A DNA stretch of 64,000 nt from Devosia sp. ZB163 (lineage in GTDB: Bacteria > Pseudomonadota > Alphaproteobacteria > Rhizobiales > Devosiaceae), in NCBI RefSeq assembly GCF_028613635.1, contig NZ_JAQRMY010000002.1, positions 806,001 through 870,000 of the forward strand, in the 5' to 3' direction. Below are positions 9,962 through 18,289 of the stretch, in pieces. Position 1 is the first letter of the stretch; every line of letters begins with the position of its first letter. Both the position numbers and the translations under genes were made by a program. The notes under the pieces were generated by a model. The model did not search any database. It worked only from the letters and a program-made list of their open reading frames with translations, and was not told the DNA's origin.

Positions 9962-10459
9962 TTGAACCAGACTGCCCAGAAATCCTTCCCCGTGACGTGG
10001 GATCAGTTCCATCGCGACAGCCGCGCGCTCGCCTGGCGCCTGCAGGCGCTCGGCCCGTTCGACGCCCTCGTCGCCATCACCCGCGGCGGGCTTGTGCCCG
10101 CAGCCGTCGTGGCGCGTGAACTCAACATCCGCGTCGTCGAGAGCGTCGCGGTCAAGAGCTACGACCACCAGAACCAGAGCGGCATCAAGGTGCTGAAGCC
10201 GATCACCCAGGACCTGCTCGACAAGGCCAGGAACGGCGGCAAGATCCTGATCGTCGACGACCTCGTCGACACCGGCGCCACCGCCCGCGTCGTTCGCGAA
10301 ATGCTCCCCGGCGCCCACTTCGCAACCGTCTACGCCAAGCCCAAGGGCCGCGACATGGTGGATACCTTCATCACGGAGGTCAGCCAGGACACCTGGATCT
10401 TCTTCCCGTGGGACCTCGATGTCGCCTACGTCCCGCCGATCTCGGGCGCGACGGACTAA
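9962..10459 (+). CDS. gpt: Xanthine-guanine phosphoribosyltransferase (TTG start)
   Basis: A type I phosphoribosyltransferase of 165 residues with the PRPP-binding motif [14 protein letters not shown] near residue 98 and the [13 protein letters not shown] loop near residue 38. It salvages guanine and xanthine to GMP and XMP. The start is TTG at 9962: an AGGAG element lies 6 nt before it, and it gives [19 protein letters not shown], as in known Gpt proteins. The stop overlaps the convergent VOC gene by 4 nt. Confidence 0.94.
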   Translation: MNQTAQKSFPVTWDQFHRDSRALAWRLQALGPFDALVAITRGGLVPAAVVARELNIRVVESVAVKSYDHQNQSGIKVLKPITQDLLDKARNGGKILIVDDLVDTGATARVVREMLPGAHFATVYAKPKGRDMVDTFITEVSQDTWIFFPWDLDVAYVPPISGATD

Positions 10460-10821
10460 AGCTGCTGCACCACGTTGATCCACAGACCTGACGGGTCCTT
10501 GATGCTGAAGCGGCGCTGGCCGAAGGGCTCGTCGGTGAGGGGATAGTCCGGCTCCTTGCCGGTCGCCTGCATCTCGGCGAGCGCGGCGGCGGCGTCCTTC
10601 ACCTCGAGCTCCATGCTGGAGCCGGCAAAATACGCCTCGGGCCCGGGTGGGTACGACGGATGGCTGGGCGACATGAAGGCCATGCTGGCGCCATCGGCCT
10701 GCATGAGGACGAACCAGTCATTCTCGAACAGCACGGCAAAGCTCAGGTGCCGGGTCCAGAAGTCGCGGCACTCGGCGAACTTGTCGGTGACGATGATGGG
10801 GTAGCGATCGATGAACTGCAT
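10456..10821 (-). CDS. VOC (glyoxalase/bleomycin-resistance superfamily) protein
   Basis: The single-module VOC protein of 121 residues opens with [22 protein letters not shown] and ends with [17 protein letters not shown], a typical beta-alpha-beta-beta-beta arrangement. Such proteins act as dimers; members range from metal-dependent lyases to drug-binding proteins. The usual metal-ligand glutamate near the C-terminus is not clearly present, so a binding role is as likely as catalysis. It is tail to tail with gpt, overlapping by 4 nt. Confidence 0.82.
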   Translation of the reverse strand: MQFIDRYPIIVTDKFAECRDFWTRHLSFAVLFENDWFVLMQADGASMAFMSPSHPSYPPGPEAYFAGSSMELEVKDAAAALAEMQATGKEPDYPLTDEPFGQRRFSIKDPSGLWINVVQQL

Positions 10822-10943
10822 GTCGGCCTCCCGTTGTTGGCATCGTCAGGCTTAGCGCAGGTACACTGCCACTCGATGTCAGGGTTTAGAGCCCCACAAC
10901 CGTTTGAGTTTCTGCCACTTCTGTGAGAAACGGCATGGCGCAT

Positions 10944-11029
10944 GCGGGCGTGATGGAATGGTAGACATACGGGACTTAAAATCCCGAGGGTGTACACCCG
11001 TGTGGGTTCGAGTCCCACCGCCCGCACCA
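10944..11029 (+). tRNA. tRNA-Leu, anticodon TAA
   Basis: The acceptor stem GCGGGCG (10944-10950) pairs with CGCCCGC (11019-11025), followed by discriminator A and an encoded CCA. The anticodon stem CGGGA/TCCCG encloses CTTAAAA, giving anticodon TAA at 10977-10979. A long variable arm (GGGTGTACACCC) and the T arm GTGGG-TTCGAGT-CCCAC identify a class II tRNA. The length is 86 nt. An ASCH-domain gene starts 17 nt downstream. Confidence 0.97.
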
Positions 11030-11046
11030 GTTCGAGGAGATCCCCG

Positions 11047-11334
11047 GTGCTCTTGAAGCTCGAAGTGCTCGAGGCCATCAAGCGCGGCGACATCACGCTG
11101 CAGTTCCGGCGCTGGACGCGCCCCACGGTGAAGCCCGGCGGGACGCTCAAGACCAAGGTGGGCCTGCTCAGGATCGGTCGCATCGACGACATGTCGCCCG
11201 ACGACGTGAGCGAGGCCGATGCGAGGAAGGCCGGGTTCAAGGATGTGCCGGAGTTCCGGCGCTGGCTCGACACGATGAAGCAGGGCCCGCTCTTCCAGCG
11301 CATCGAGGTGAGCTATCTCGGAGAAGCCGAATGA
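11047..11334 (+). CDS. ASCH/PUA-like domain small protein (GTG start)
   Basis: The 95-residue protein has an ASCH-like core: AIKRGDITLQFRRW followed by LKTKVGLLRIGRIDDM. ASCH is a beta-barrel related to PUA and is thought to bind RNA or modified nucleosides. The start is the GTG at 11047, preceded by GAGGAG at 8 nt; the longer reading frame would run through the tRNA. The gene begins 17 nt after tRNA-Leu and shares ATGA with the next gene, so tRNA, ASCH and secreted protein may be in one primary transcript. Confidence 0.7.
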   Translation: MLLKLEVLEAIKRGDITLQFRRWTRPTVKPGGTLKTKVGLLRIGRIDDMSPDDVSEADARKAGFKDVPEFRRWLDTMKQGPLFQRIEVSYLGEAE

Positions 11335-11807
11335 TCCGGTTCCTGGCGCTGGCGCTGCTGTTCGCGACTCCGGTCGTCGCCGAAGACGAACTGCCGGCCT
11401 GCACGACCTGGTCGGCGCAGATGCAGGAAGACGAGGGCGGTGAAGTTTTCACCGCCTCGGCCTGCGCCACAGACCGGCCGGATGCCTTCATGATGCTGAC
11501 CTGTTCGGCCGGCGAGGTGTTCATCCGCTATGACCTGGCTGCCGGTGCCGAGCGCTCGCCCGATCTCGGCGAACGGGCAGGGGTCGATTTCACCATCGGG
11601 GTCAACATCCAGCGCGTGCCGATGACCTATCAGGAGATGGACGGCCTCTTCGCCGGGACGGTCCCCGCCGGTGGCCCGCTCGTCACCCTGATGCGCTCGG
11701 GCGACTCCATGACGCTCGCGGATGGGGACGGGCGCTATCCCATCCACACCTTCAGCCTCCGCGGTTCGTCGGGATCACTGGGTGCGCTGCTCGAACGCTG
11801 CTTCTAG
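11331..11807 (+). CDS. Small secreted protein of unknown function
   Basis: The 158-residue protein has a clear signal peptide (MIRFLALALLFATPVVAEDE, cleavage near residue 18). The mature part contains four cysteines: in PACTTW, ASACATD, LTCSAGE and the C-terminal LERCF. Disulfides in the periplasm are likely. I do not recognise a family. Its ATG overlaps the ASCH gene stop in ATGA, and its 3' end overlaps a convergent gene by 33 nt. Confidence 0.65.
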   Translation: MIRFLALALLFATPVVAEDELPACTTWSAQMQEDEGGEVFTASACATDRPDAFMMLTCSAGEVFIRYDLAAGAERSPDLGERAGVDFTIGVNIQRVPMTYQEMDGLFAGTVPAGGPLVTLMRSGDSMTLADGDGRYPIHTFSLRGSSGSLGALLERCF

Positions 11808-12164
11808 GCGCACCCGCTCGCGCATCCACGGCTGTTCGTCGAGGTTGGGCCCGGTGACGGAGAAGCTCGACAGCGTCCCGTCCAGCGTCCTCTGCAGCAC
11901 GATGAGCGCCCGGACCCACTCGGTGTAGAGCCGTCGCGATCTCCGCACCGCTTCCAGCGACACGCATTGCGCCTGCACGGCATGCCAGTCGGGTCGGCGC
12001 GCCTCGCGGGCAAAGCGGCGGATCATGGTCGCATGGGGCACGGGCAGGGCGAGCACGGCCCAATAGACCGTCAGAGCGTCCGGGTCCGCGGTAGGAGTCG
12101 TCTCCACACCTTCAGTCTGGAACGCCCAGATCAGCAGATCCTGGATGTCGATGCGCGGCGGCAT
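11775..12164 (-). CDS. Conserved hypothetical protein
   Basis: Starting at ATG 12164 (GAGAGG 5 nt upstream), the protein is 129 residues, helical and rich in Arg and Trp (DLLIWAFQTEGVET, SRRLYTEWVRALIVLQ). No signal peptide or membrane span is seen and I cannot name a family. The last 33 nt overlap the end of the secreted-protein gene on the other strand. The ribosome binding site and codon use look genuine, but the function is unknown. Confidence 0.55.
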   Translation of the reverse strand: MPPRIDIQDLLIWAFQTEGVETTPTADPDALTVYWAVLALPVPHATMIRRFAREARRPDWHAVQAQCVSLEAVRRSRRLYTEWVRALIVLQRTLDGTLSSFSVTGPNLDEQPWMRERVRLEAAFEQRTQ

Positions 12165-12298
12165 TTGCACCTCTCGGCGCCTACTTAGCCCATGAGGAAA
12201 CGGCGGGCGGAATACACGGTTTCCACATTCTGCCGCCATTGCATCGGGGCTGGTTGATGCGCTGTAAAACGGGCCAACGGCTTTCGCGCAAATGAGTA

Positions 12299-12547
12299 TT
12301 GACCCTCACGCAACGTCAGGGGCTACCCGCCATATCCCCGGCCGGGCTCGCCGACCTCTACCCGTCGCACCCGGACTTTGCCGCGCACTACGAAGCGATC
12401 GAGTCGGGCTTCGCCGAGTACCTGGCCGGAGCCATGAAGGCGTACACCGCCCGTCTGGCCGGCTGGCGGCCCGACACATGGGATAGGACCGCCCACCCGG
12501 CGGCCCTTTCCGCTAGTCTGCCAGCGCACACAGGGAGTCGCGCATGA
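12299..12547 (+). pseudogene. Remnant of a TipAS-type antibiotic-recognition domain
   Basis: Codons from about 12320 to 12460 read GLADLYPSHPDFAAHYEAIE and then GFAEYLAGAMKAYTARL, which fits the last third of a TipAS domain, the effector-binding part of MerR-type TipA regulators and of AlbA-like proteins. The rest of the domain is missing: a stop lies at 12293 in this frame and nothing similar appears in other frames upstream. No ribosome binding site supports translation of the 82-codon TTG-initiated frame. I read it as a decayed gene; a small free-standing protein cannot be excluded. Confidence 0.45.
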
Positions 12548-12894
12548 TCGGCAGCATCCTCACCGGCGTCGTGGCGCTGATTCACGTCTACATCGTCGTC
12601 CTCGAGATGTTCCTGTGGGACAAGCCCCAGGGTCGCAAGGCCTTTGGCACCACGCCCGAATTCGCAGCCGAAACCAAGGTCTTGGCCGCCAACCAGGGCC
12701 TCTACAACGGCTTTCTCGCCGCTGGCCTCGTCTGGGGCATCTGGCTGGGAGAGGCAGGAGACCCGATCAAGGTGTTCTTCCTCCTCTGCGTTGCCGTTGC
12801 CGGCGTGTTCGGAGCAGCGACCGCCAGCCGCAAGATTTTGTATGTACAGACGTTTCCGGCCGTCGCGGCGTTACTGGCGGTGTGGCTGACCTGA
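12544..12894 (+). CDS. DUF1304 family membrane protein
   Basis: The protein is 116 residues with about four membrane segments. The opening LTGVVALIHVYIVVLEMFLW followed by GRKAFGTTPEF and ANQGLYNGFLAAGL is the DUF1304 signature. The function of this widespread small inner-membrane family is unknown. A GGGAG element lies 7 nt before the ATG. It starts inside the end of the TipAS remnant and has no obvious partner downstream. Confidence 0.87.
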   Translation: MIGSILTGVVALIHVYIVVLEMFLWDKPQGRKAFGTTPEFAAETKVLAANQGLYNGFLAAGLVWGIWLGEAGDPIKVFFLLCVAVAGVFGAATASRKILYVQTFPAVAALLAVWLT

Positions 12895-13307
12895 GCCTTT
12901 TGCACAGGTCAGTTTGGAAATGCCCGCCAAGATTTGCCGGGCAGCCGCAACTTGGCTAACGTCACTCACGGCGGCGTGATCTGCGGGAAACCTCCAATGC
13001 GAGGTTTCTCCAGCGGTCGGGTACTTTCGCCAGTCTAGGCAGTTGCTTGGACTGTGCGAACCCGGTCGGCCCGCCAGCAAGCCGGACGAGCCCGCGAGTT
13101 GCGGCGCGGACTCGTCGATGCGTCCCGCGCGGTGCGGGCGGGTTCCGCGCGGGCCAGAGGCCAGGGCCGCGCTCAGGGACCGATCACGTCGTATTTCTGG
13201 CGCATGGCACAGGTTCAATGAGCATACGCAGGGGGTTGTCTATCGATTGGGCGGGAACTGCGCCGCATTTGGAATGGGCGCCTCAACACGATGAGACGCG
13301 GTCCACG
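12895..13307. other. 413-nt intergenic region with one perfect hairpin
   Basis: No convincing gene is present; the frames here have atypical composition and no ribosome binding sites. The notable element is GAAACCTC-CAATGC-GAGGTTTC (12987-13008), a perfect 8-bp stem without a U-run, about 90 nt after the DUF1304 stop. A GC-rich tract with CGCGCGG and CCGCGCG blocks occupies about 13120-13160. I see no further structure. Confidence 0.5.
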
Positions 13308-13613
13308 GTGAAGCAGGTCATCTTTCGCATCGATTTCGGCATGGTCAGCCACGGCATCGCGCCGCTTTTCGTCGATGGGCATGCCACCGAACTCGGTTTC
13401 TGGGGCCTCTCCAGCGATATCGTCCGGCGCCTCAAGCGGCTGAGCGAGCTCTACGACCGCCAGGTCAACTGGGATAACCCGACCGACCCGAACTGGCGCA
13501 TCTCCGAGCGCGACCGGCACGAGTTCAATGCGCTCCTGCCATTCGTCGTCTCCGAGTTGCAGATTGCCCTTGGCGAGCGTTGGCAGATCATCGTCGAGAG
13601 CGAGGCGATCTGA
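13308..13613 (+). CDS. Hypothetical protein
   Basis: From GTG 13308 the product is 101 residues: VIFRIDFGMVSHGIAPLF, then RRLKRLSELYDRQVNWDNP and a C-terminal LQIALGERWQIIVES. The mix of a beta-rich N-terminus and helical middle suggests a small cytosolic domain. I do not recognise a family. The frame stays open upstream and an ATG at 13218 could extend it by 30 residues; no start has a strong ribosome binding site. The end is 4 nt from the convergent reductase gene. Confidence 0.5.
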   Translation: MKQVIFRIDFGMVSHGIAPLFVDGHATELGFWGLSSDIVRRLKRLSELYDRQVNWDNPTDPNWRISERDRHEFNALLPFVVSELQIALGERWQIIVESEAI

Positions 13614-13617
13614 CCGT

Positions 13618-14145
13618 CTATTCGAAGGAGTAGTGCAGCCGGGCGCAGCCACTTCCGAGCGACTTGGCCGAAAGCAGCTTGATCGACTTCGAAAAGCCGG
13701 TAGGCGGGAACAGCGGGTAGCCGCCGCCCAACAGTTGCGAGATGACGTAGACCTCGAGTTCGTCGAGCGCTCCGCGCTCTATGAATGCCATCTGCAGCTG
13801 TCCGCCGCCCAGCATCCACACGTCTCCGTCGTCGAGCGCGCGCAGCTCCGCGACCAGCGCTTCGACATCGGTCCGAGTCTCGAGCGGTCCGATCGGGTCG
13901 GGCAGGGGCCGCGATGTGACGACGATCACGCGTTGCTCGGCATAGGGCCAGGGGATGTTCTCCTTGACCAGCCACTCGTAGGTCCCGCGACCCATGACGA
14001 CGGTGCGGATACGCTTGATGAACAGGTTGTAGTCGTGCTCGCCCAGTTCCATGTCTCGCCGCTCGGTGAGCCAAGCCAGCGACTCGTCCGGGGCGGCGAT
14101 GAAGCCGTCGAGGCTGCTCGCAATGTAGCCAACGATCCGTGCCAT
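13618..14145 (-). CDS. Dihydrofolate reductase family protein (RibD C-terminal type)
   Basis: The 175-residue protein opens with MARIVGYIASSLDGFIAAPD and has MGRGTYEWL and MLGGGQLQMAFIERG, the NADPH-binding pattern of the RibD C-terminal/YyaP reductase family, not of FolA. The substrate is unknown. AGGAGA precedes the ATG. It is divergent from a TetR gene across a perfect palindrome, so it is a likely target of that repressor. Such reductases are often controlled by TetR neighbours responding to small molecules. Confidence 0.85.
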   Translation of the reverse strand: MARIVGYIASSLDGFIAAPDESLAWLTERRDMELGEHDYNLFIKRIRTVVMGRGTYEWLVKENIPWPYAEQRVIVVTSRPLPDPIGPLETRTDVEALVAELRALDDGDVWMLGGGQLQMAFIERGALDELEVYVISQLLGGGYPLFPPTGFSKSIKLLSAKSLGSGCARLHYSFE

Positions 14146-14178
14146 TCCGATTCTCCTGTCCGATCGATCAGAAACCGT

Positions 14179-14202
14179 ATATAAACAAACATTCGTTTAT
14201 AT
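14179..14202. promoter_or_regulatory. Palindromic operator between the reductase and TetR genes
   Basis: ATATAAAC (14179-14186) and GTTTATAT (14195-14202) are perfect inverted arms with an 8-nt spacer. The element is in the 65-nt gap between divergent genes and begins 9 nt before the tetR start codon. Its AT-richness is striking against the GC-rich background. Position and symmetry suit the operator of the adjacent TetR protein, controlling both directions. Confidence 0.65.
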
Positions 14203-14210
14203 TGGAAGCC

Positions 14211-14774
14211 ATGGCGAGACCCAGAAAGATCTCCGATGAGGACGTCCTCGAGGCGCTGGCGGGGCAACTCGCGACGCAGGGCCCGCAGGCCCTGACCTTT
14301 GCTTCGGCCTCTTCGGCGACCGGCCTTTCCCCGGCGACCCTCGTCCAGCGCTATGGCAGCCGGGAGGCGATGCTGCGTGCAGGTCTGCTGTGGATGTGGG
14401 ACGAACTCAACAAGCAGACGGCCTTTCTCGACGCGACGCAGTCACTCGATGCGGAGGGCGCCATAGGGCTGCTCATTCGCCTGTCGGCCGACTATGGTGG
14501 CGGTGACGAGGCTGCACAGGGCCTGCTTCTGCTGCGCGAGGATCTCCGCGATCCAGTGGTGCGCGCTCGCGGAGTGGCCTGGAACCACACCCTGTCCTCA
14601 GCCCTCGGGAGGCGTCTCAGTGCCGATGCGAACGGGCAGGAACGGCTCGGGCGCCTGATGGCCAGCCAGTGGCAGGGTGCGGTCCTCTGGTGGGGCTTTT
14701 CCCGCGAAGGGACGTTGCGCAGCTACCTCCGCCGCGAACTCCGTGAATGGCTGTCGGCCGTGGGGGTGCGCTGA
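14211..14774 (+). CDS. TetR/AcrR family regulator
   Basis: The 187-residue protein has a TetR-type helix-turn-helix at about residues 15-50 (EALAGQLATQGPQALTFA, ATGLSPATLVQRYGSREAML) and a ligand-binding C-terminal half that differs from known classes. The start ATG 14211 gives MARPRKISDEDVLEALAG; the upstream extension crosses the operator. Probably an autorepressor that also controls the divergent reductase. The inducer cannot be told from sequence. Confidence 0.88.
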   Translation: MARPRKISDEDVLEALAGQLATQGPQALTFASASSATGLSPATLVQRYGSREAMLRAGLLWMWDELNKQTAFLDATQSLDAEGAIGLLIRLSADYGGGDEAAQGLLLLREDLRDPVVRARGVAWNHTLSSALGRRLSADANGQERLGRLMASQWQGAVLWWGFSREGTLRSYLRRELREWLSAVGVR

Positions 14775-14839
14775 CCCAGACGCCCGGCGTGGGTCAGATT
14801 CGGGTTCAATCCGCCGCCGCGGCGTCCTATCTTGCTGCC

Positions 14840-15364
14840 ATGCGCTACCGCATCTTCGACACGGCCCTTGGACAGATGGCGATCGGCTGGACCGAACGCG
14901 GCATCTGCCGCGTGATGCTGCCCGGCGAGTCGCCCGATGAAATGCGAGCTCGGCTCGCAAAGGCCGATGGTGTGGAAGACCGGGACGGTCAGGAGGAAGT
15001 CGTCGACCGGATCGTCGCCTATGCCGAGGGTGCGAAAGATAACTTCGCCGACCTCGCGCTGGACCTCGCGGAGGTTCCAGCTTCCAACCGGCGCATCTAC
15101 GAGCACATACGGGAACTTCGCTGGGGCGAGACGACGACCTATGGCGCCATTGCCCGCTGGCTTGGCGACGTTGCGCTGTCCCGCGCGGTAGGGGCGGCCA
15201 TGGGCGCCAACCCGCTCCCGCTCGTCATTCCCTGCCATCGTGTGCTGGCCGCCGACGGCAGGACCGGCGGCTTCTCATCGCCCAACGGCGTCCGTACCAA
15301 GATGCAGATGCTGGCCCTCGAGAAGGCCGCTTCGCCGACGGGACAGTTCTCGTTCGGGTTCTGA
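14840..15364 (+). CDS. ogt: Methylated-DNA-protein-cysteine methyltransferase
   Basis: The 174-residue protein carries the acceptor-cysteine motif LPLVIPCHRVLAADG and the helix-turn-helix segment GETTTYGAIARWLG. It transfers alkyl groups from O6-alkylguanine to its own cysteine, a suicide repair reaction. The ATG 14840 gives MRYRIFDTALGQMAIGWT, a standard N-terminus; upstream in-frame codons overlap tetR. The Ada regulatory domain is absent, so it is the constitutive Ogt type. Confidence 0.93.
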   Translation: MRYRIFDTALGQMAIGWTERGICRVMLPGESPDEMRARLAKADGVEDRDGQEEVVDRIVAYAEGAKDNFADLALDLAEVPASNRRIYEHIRELRWGETTTYGAIARWLGDVALSRAVGAAMGANPLPLVIPCHRVLAADGRTGGFSSPNGVRTKMQMLALEKAASPTGQFSFGF

Positions 15365-15372
15365 GGGCGAGC

Positions 15373-15933
15373 CTACTGCCCGCGCTTGAACACCTTCAGG
15401 TGCCCCAGTTCCTTCGCCACCTTGCTCGCGATGGTCTCGACCGGATCGGACACGTCCACCACCAGCACGTTCTCGTCCTCGCCCGGCCGCTCCAGCGTCG
15501 CGAACTGGCTATCGAGCAGGGCCGGGTTCATGAACTCGTGCCGCCGCGCCTCGATGCGCTTGCGGATCGTCTCGATGTCGCCATCGAGGAACACGAACAG
15601 GATCGGCTCGCCCGCCTTCTCGGTGAGATACTCGCGATAGGCGCGCTTCAGCGAGGAGCACGCCCCGACGGCGACGCCCTTCTGTTCCGCCGCCTCGGCC
15701 AGCGCCTTGGCGAGCGTTTCGAGCCACGGCCAGCGGTCGTCGTCGGTGAGCGGGATGCCGGAGCGCATCTTCTCCTTGTTGGCGGGCGGGTGGTAGCCGT
15801 CGCCATCGAGGAAGGGGGCATGGAGCCGGCGCCCGAGTGCTGCCCCGACGGCAGACTTGCCCGACGAGGACACGCCCATCGCGATGATGATGCGGGCCGG
15901 CTCAAACTGTCGCTGTAAAGGCGCCGTCGACAT
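15373..15933 (-). CDS. gntK: Gluconokinase
   Basis: The 186-residue P-loop kinase has Walker A MGVSSSGKSAVG near residue 20, DGDGYHPPANKEKM and the lid-region VFLDGDIETIRKRIEARRHEFM. It phosphorylates D-gluconate to 6-phosphogluconate. Its start overlaps the end of the upstream dehydrogenase gene by 32 nt, so the two are translationally linked. Together with gnd, divergent 0.9 kb away, they form a gluconate-to-pentose-phosphate module. Confidence 0.93.
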   Translation of the reverse strand: MSTAPLQRQFEPARIIIAMGVSSSGKSAVGAALGRRLHAPFLDGDGYHPPANKEKMRSGIPLTDDDRWPWLETLAKALAEAAEQKGVAVGACSSLKRAYREYLTEKAGEPILFVFLDGDIETIRKRIEARRHEFMNPALLDSQFATLERPGEDENVLVVDVSDPVETIASKVAKELGHLKVFKRGQ

Positions 15934-16672
15934 AGAGGATGTGTCCGTTCACGAAGGAGGAAGCATCGGAAGCGAGGAAGACCGCAGCGCCACCGAGTTC
16001 GGCCGGCTGGCCCCAGCGCCCCATGGGGGTGCGCTTTTCGATCCAGGCGTTGAACTCTTCGTTCTTGAGCAGCGCCTCGTTGAGCTCGGTGGCGATGTAG
16101 CCGGGGGAGATGCCGTTGACGTTGATGCCGTGCTTCGCCCAGTCGACCGCCATGCCGCGCGTAAGGTTGGCGAGCGCCGCCTTGGAGGCAGAGTAGGGCG
16201 CAACCGAACTGCGCGCGAAGTTCGACAGCACCGAGCAGATGTTGATGATGCGCCCGCGCCTGCGCTCGATCATGCCGCGCACCACGGCCCGGCTGACGAG
16301 GAAGGCGGAAGTCACGTTGGTGGACATCACCTGCTCGAACTTCTCGAGCGGCCAGGTCTCGAGCGAGGCGCGGTGCTGCATGCCGGCATTGTTGACGAGG
16401 ATGTCGATCGGCCCGATCTCGGTTTCGGCATGCGAGATGGCGTCCTCGACGCTGTCCTCGCTGGTGACATCGAATGCCAGCGCCTTGACCAGAGCGCCGC
16501 CCTCGGCGAGCCGCGCAGCCGCTTCACCGAGCGCCTCGGGGTTGCGCGAATTGATGATGATCTCCGCTCCGGCACCCGCAAGGGCCTCGGCGATGCCATA
16601 GCCGATGCCACGGCTTGACCCCGTCACGAGGGCACGCCGACCCTTGAGGTTGAACTGAGAAATAGAATCCAA
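15902..16672 (-). CDS. idnO: Gluconate 5-dehydrogenase-like SDR (TTG start)
   Basis: A classical short-chain dehydrogenase of 256 residues: cofactor motif TGSSRGIGYG, NNAG, and catalytic YSASK. The segment NAGMQHRASLETWPLEKFE is characteristic of gluconate 5-dehydrogenase, which interconverts gluconate and 5-ketogluconate. The TTG at 16672 is chosen because AGGGAGG lies 8 nt upstream; the frame could otherwise begin at GTG 16693, which would bury that element. gntK follows with a 32-nt overlap. Substrate assignment rests on family resemblance and the gntK partner. Confidence 0.85.
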   Translation of the reverse strand: MDSISQFNLKGRRALVTGSSRGIGYGIAEALAGAGAEIIINSRNPEALGEAAARLAEGGALVKALAFDVTSEDSVEDAISHAETEIGPIDILVNNAGMQHRASLETWPLEKFEQVMSTNVTSAFLVSRAVVRGMIERRRGRIINICSVLSNFARSSVAPYSASKAALANLTRGMAVDWAKHGINVNGISPGYIATELNEALLKNEEFNAWIEKRTPMGRWGQPAELGGAAVFLASDASSFVNGHILYVDGAFTATV

Positions 16673-16849
16673 CTGACGGTCCTCCCTAGCCACAGGCGGC
16701 GGAGACTAGAGGAACCGTCGCGGCTTGGTAAGCCTGCAAAAGGTACGTGCACAATGCTGCCACGAGGCCGCCTTCCGGGGTGGCATTTGCGCGGTGACCG
16801 TGCCAAAAAGCCGCGCAAGAAATCCTGATAACTCCCAATGGAGAACACG

Positions 16850-18268
16850 ATGGCGTCTGCCGACATCGGCCTGATCGGTCTTGCGGTCATGGGGTCCAAC
16901 CTGGCTCTGAACATTGCCGAAAAGGGCTACACCATTGCGGTCCACAACCGCACGGCGTCGCGCATCGACGAGTTCGTCCATATGGCCAAGGAGCAAGGGC
17001 TCGATGGCAAGGTCGTGCCTGAGGCCGACCTGGTCCAGTTCATCCAGTCCGTGAAGCGGCCGCGCTCGATCATCATCATGGTCAAGGCCGGCAAGCCCGT
17101 CGACGAGATGATCGAGCAACTCCTGCCGCACCTCGAGCCGGGCGATGCCATCCTCGAATGCGGCAACTCGCTCTATACCGACAGCCAGCGGCGCTTCGAA
17201 TACCTGCGCGACAAGGGCATCGGCTTCCTCGGCATCGGCGTGTCCGGTGGCGAAGAGGGCGCACGCCATGGTCCGTCGATCATGGTCGGCGGCCCCGAGC
17301 AGCAGTGGAAGAACGCCCAGCCGATCCTCGAGGCGATCTCGGCCAAGTTCAACGGCGAGCCGTGCTGTGCGTATCTCGGCGAAGGCGGCGCCGGCCACTT
17401 CGTCAAGATGATCCACAACGGCATCGAATACGGCGACATGCAGATGATCGCCGAAGTCTACGGCGTGATGCGCGACGGGCTCGGCATGACCCCCGCCGCC
17501 TCGGCCAAGGTGTTCAAGGACTGGGACAAGGGTCCGCTCAACTCCTATCTCATCGAGATCACTGGCTACGTGCTCGAAGCAATCGAGCCCAAGACGGGCA
17601 AACCCCTGGTCGAGCTGATCCTCGACAAGGCTGGCCAGAAGGGCACGGGCACATGGTCGGCCATCGCCGCCCAGCAGCTCGGCGTTCCGGCCACCGCCAT
17701 CGAAGGCGCCGTCGCGGCCCGTTCGATTTCGTCCCGCAAGGACGAGCGCGTGGCGGCCGAGAAGGTCTACGGCAAGCCGTCCGGCGGCAAGGCGGACGTC
17801 TCGCTGACCGACCTCGAACAGGCGCTCCTGGCCGGCAAGATCGTCTCCTATGCGCAGGGCTTTGCGGTGATGGCAAAGGCATCCGAGGAGTTCGGCTGGA
17901 ACCTGCCGCTCGCCACCATTGCCAAGATCTGGCGCGCCGGCTGCATCATCCGTTCGCGCTTCCTCGACCAGATGTCGGCGGCCTATTCGAAGGGCGAGGC
18001 AGTCAATCTGCTGATGGTGCCGGACTTCATCGCGATCATGAAGACGGCAAACAAATCCCTCCGCAAGGTGGTCGCTGCGGCCGCACTCGGCGAGTTCCCG
18101 CTCATCTGCCTCTCGGCTTCGCTGGCCTATTTCGACAGCTACCGCCAGGCCCAGGGCACCGCCAACCTGACCCAGGCCCAGCGCGACTTCTTCGGCGCGC
18201 ACGGCTTCGAGCTGATCGACCGTCCGGGCGAGCAGCACGGCAAGTGGCCCTCGACACTGGGCAAGTAA
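16850..18268 (+). CDS. gnd: 6-phosphogluconate dehydrogenase, decarboxylating
   Basis: The 472-residue protein has the NADP-binding motif GLAVMGSNLALNIA, the substrate motif GVSGGEEGARHGPSIMVGG and GAGHFVKMIHNGIEYGDMQ. It oxidises 6-phosphogluconate to ribulose-5-phosphate. The start is ATG 16850, with GGAG 6 nt upstream, not the ATG at 16838 which would overlap that element. It is divergent from the idnO-gntK pair, which supplies its substrate. A small membrane-protein gene follows 21 nt after the stop. Confidence 0.96.
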   Translation: MASADIGLIGLAVMGSNLALNIAEKGYTIAVHNRTASRIDEFVHMAKEQGLDGKVVPEADLVQFIQSVKRPRSIIIMVKAGKPVDEMIEQLLPHLEPGDAILECGNSLYTDSQRRFEYLRDKGIGFLGIGVSGGEEGARHGPSIMVGGPEQQWKNAQPILEAISAKFNGEPCCAYLGEGGAGHFVKMIHNGIEYGDMQMIAEVYGVMRDGLGMTPAASAKVFKDWDKGPLNSYLIEITGYVLEAIEPKTGKPLVELILDKAGQKGTGTWSAIAAQQLGVPATAIEGAVAARSISSRKDERVAAEKVYGKPSGGKADVSLTDLEQALLAGKIVSYAQGFAVMAKASEEFGWNLPLATIAKIWRAGCIIRSRFLDQMSAAYSKGEAVNLLMVPDFIAIMKTANKSLRKVVAAAALGEFPLICLSASLAYFDSYRQAQGTANLTQAQRDFFGAHGFELIDRPGEQHGKWPSTLGK

Positions 18269-18289
18269 GCATCCACGGGGGCGACGATC

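Noticed and set aside
12871-13218. A 115-codon minus-strand frame in the gap at 12.9-13.3 kb
   Set aside because: No ribosome binding site, atypical composition and no recognisable motif; treated as non-coding.
16706-18238. A 510-codon minus-strand frame opposite gnd
   Set aside because: Shadow of gnd caused by codon bias; its translation (rich in His, Arg, Asp and Val) matches no protein pattern.
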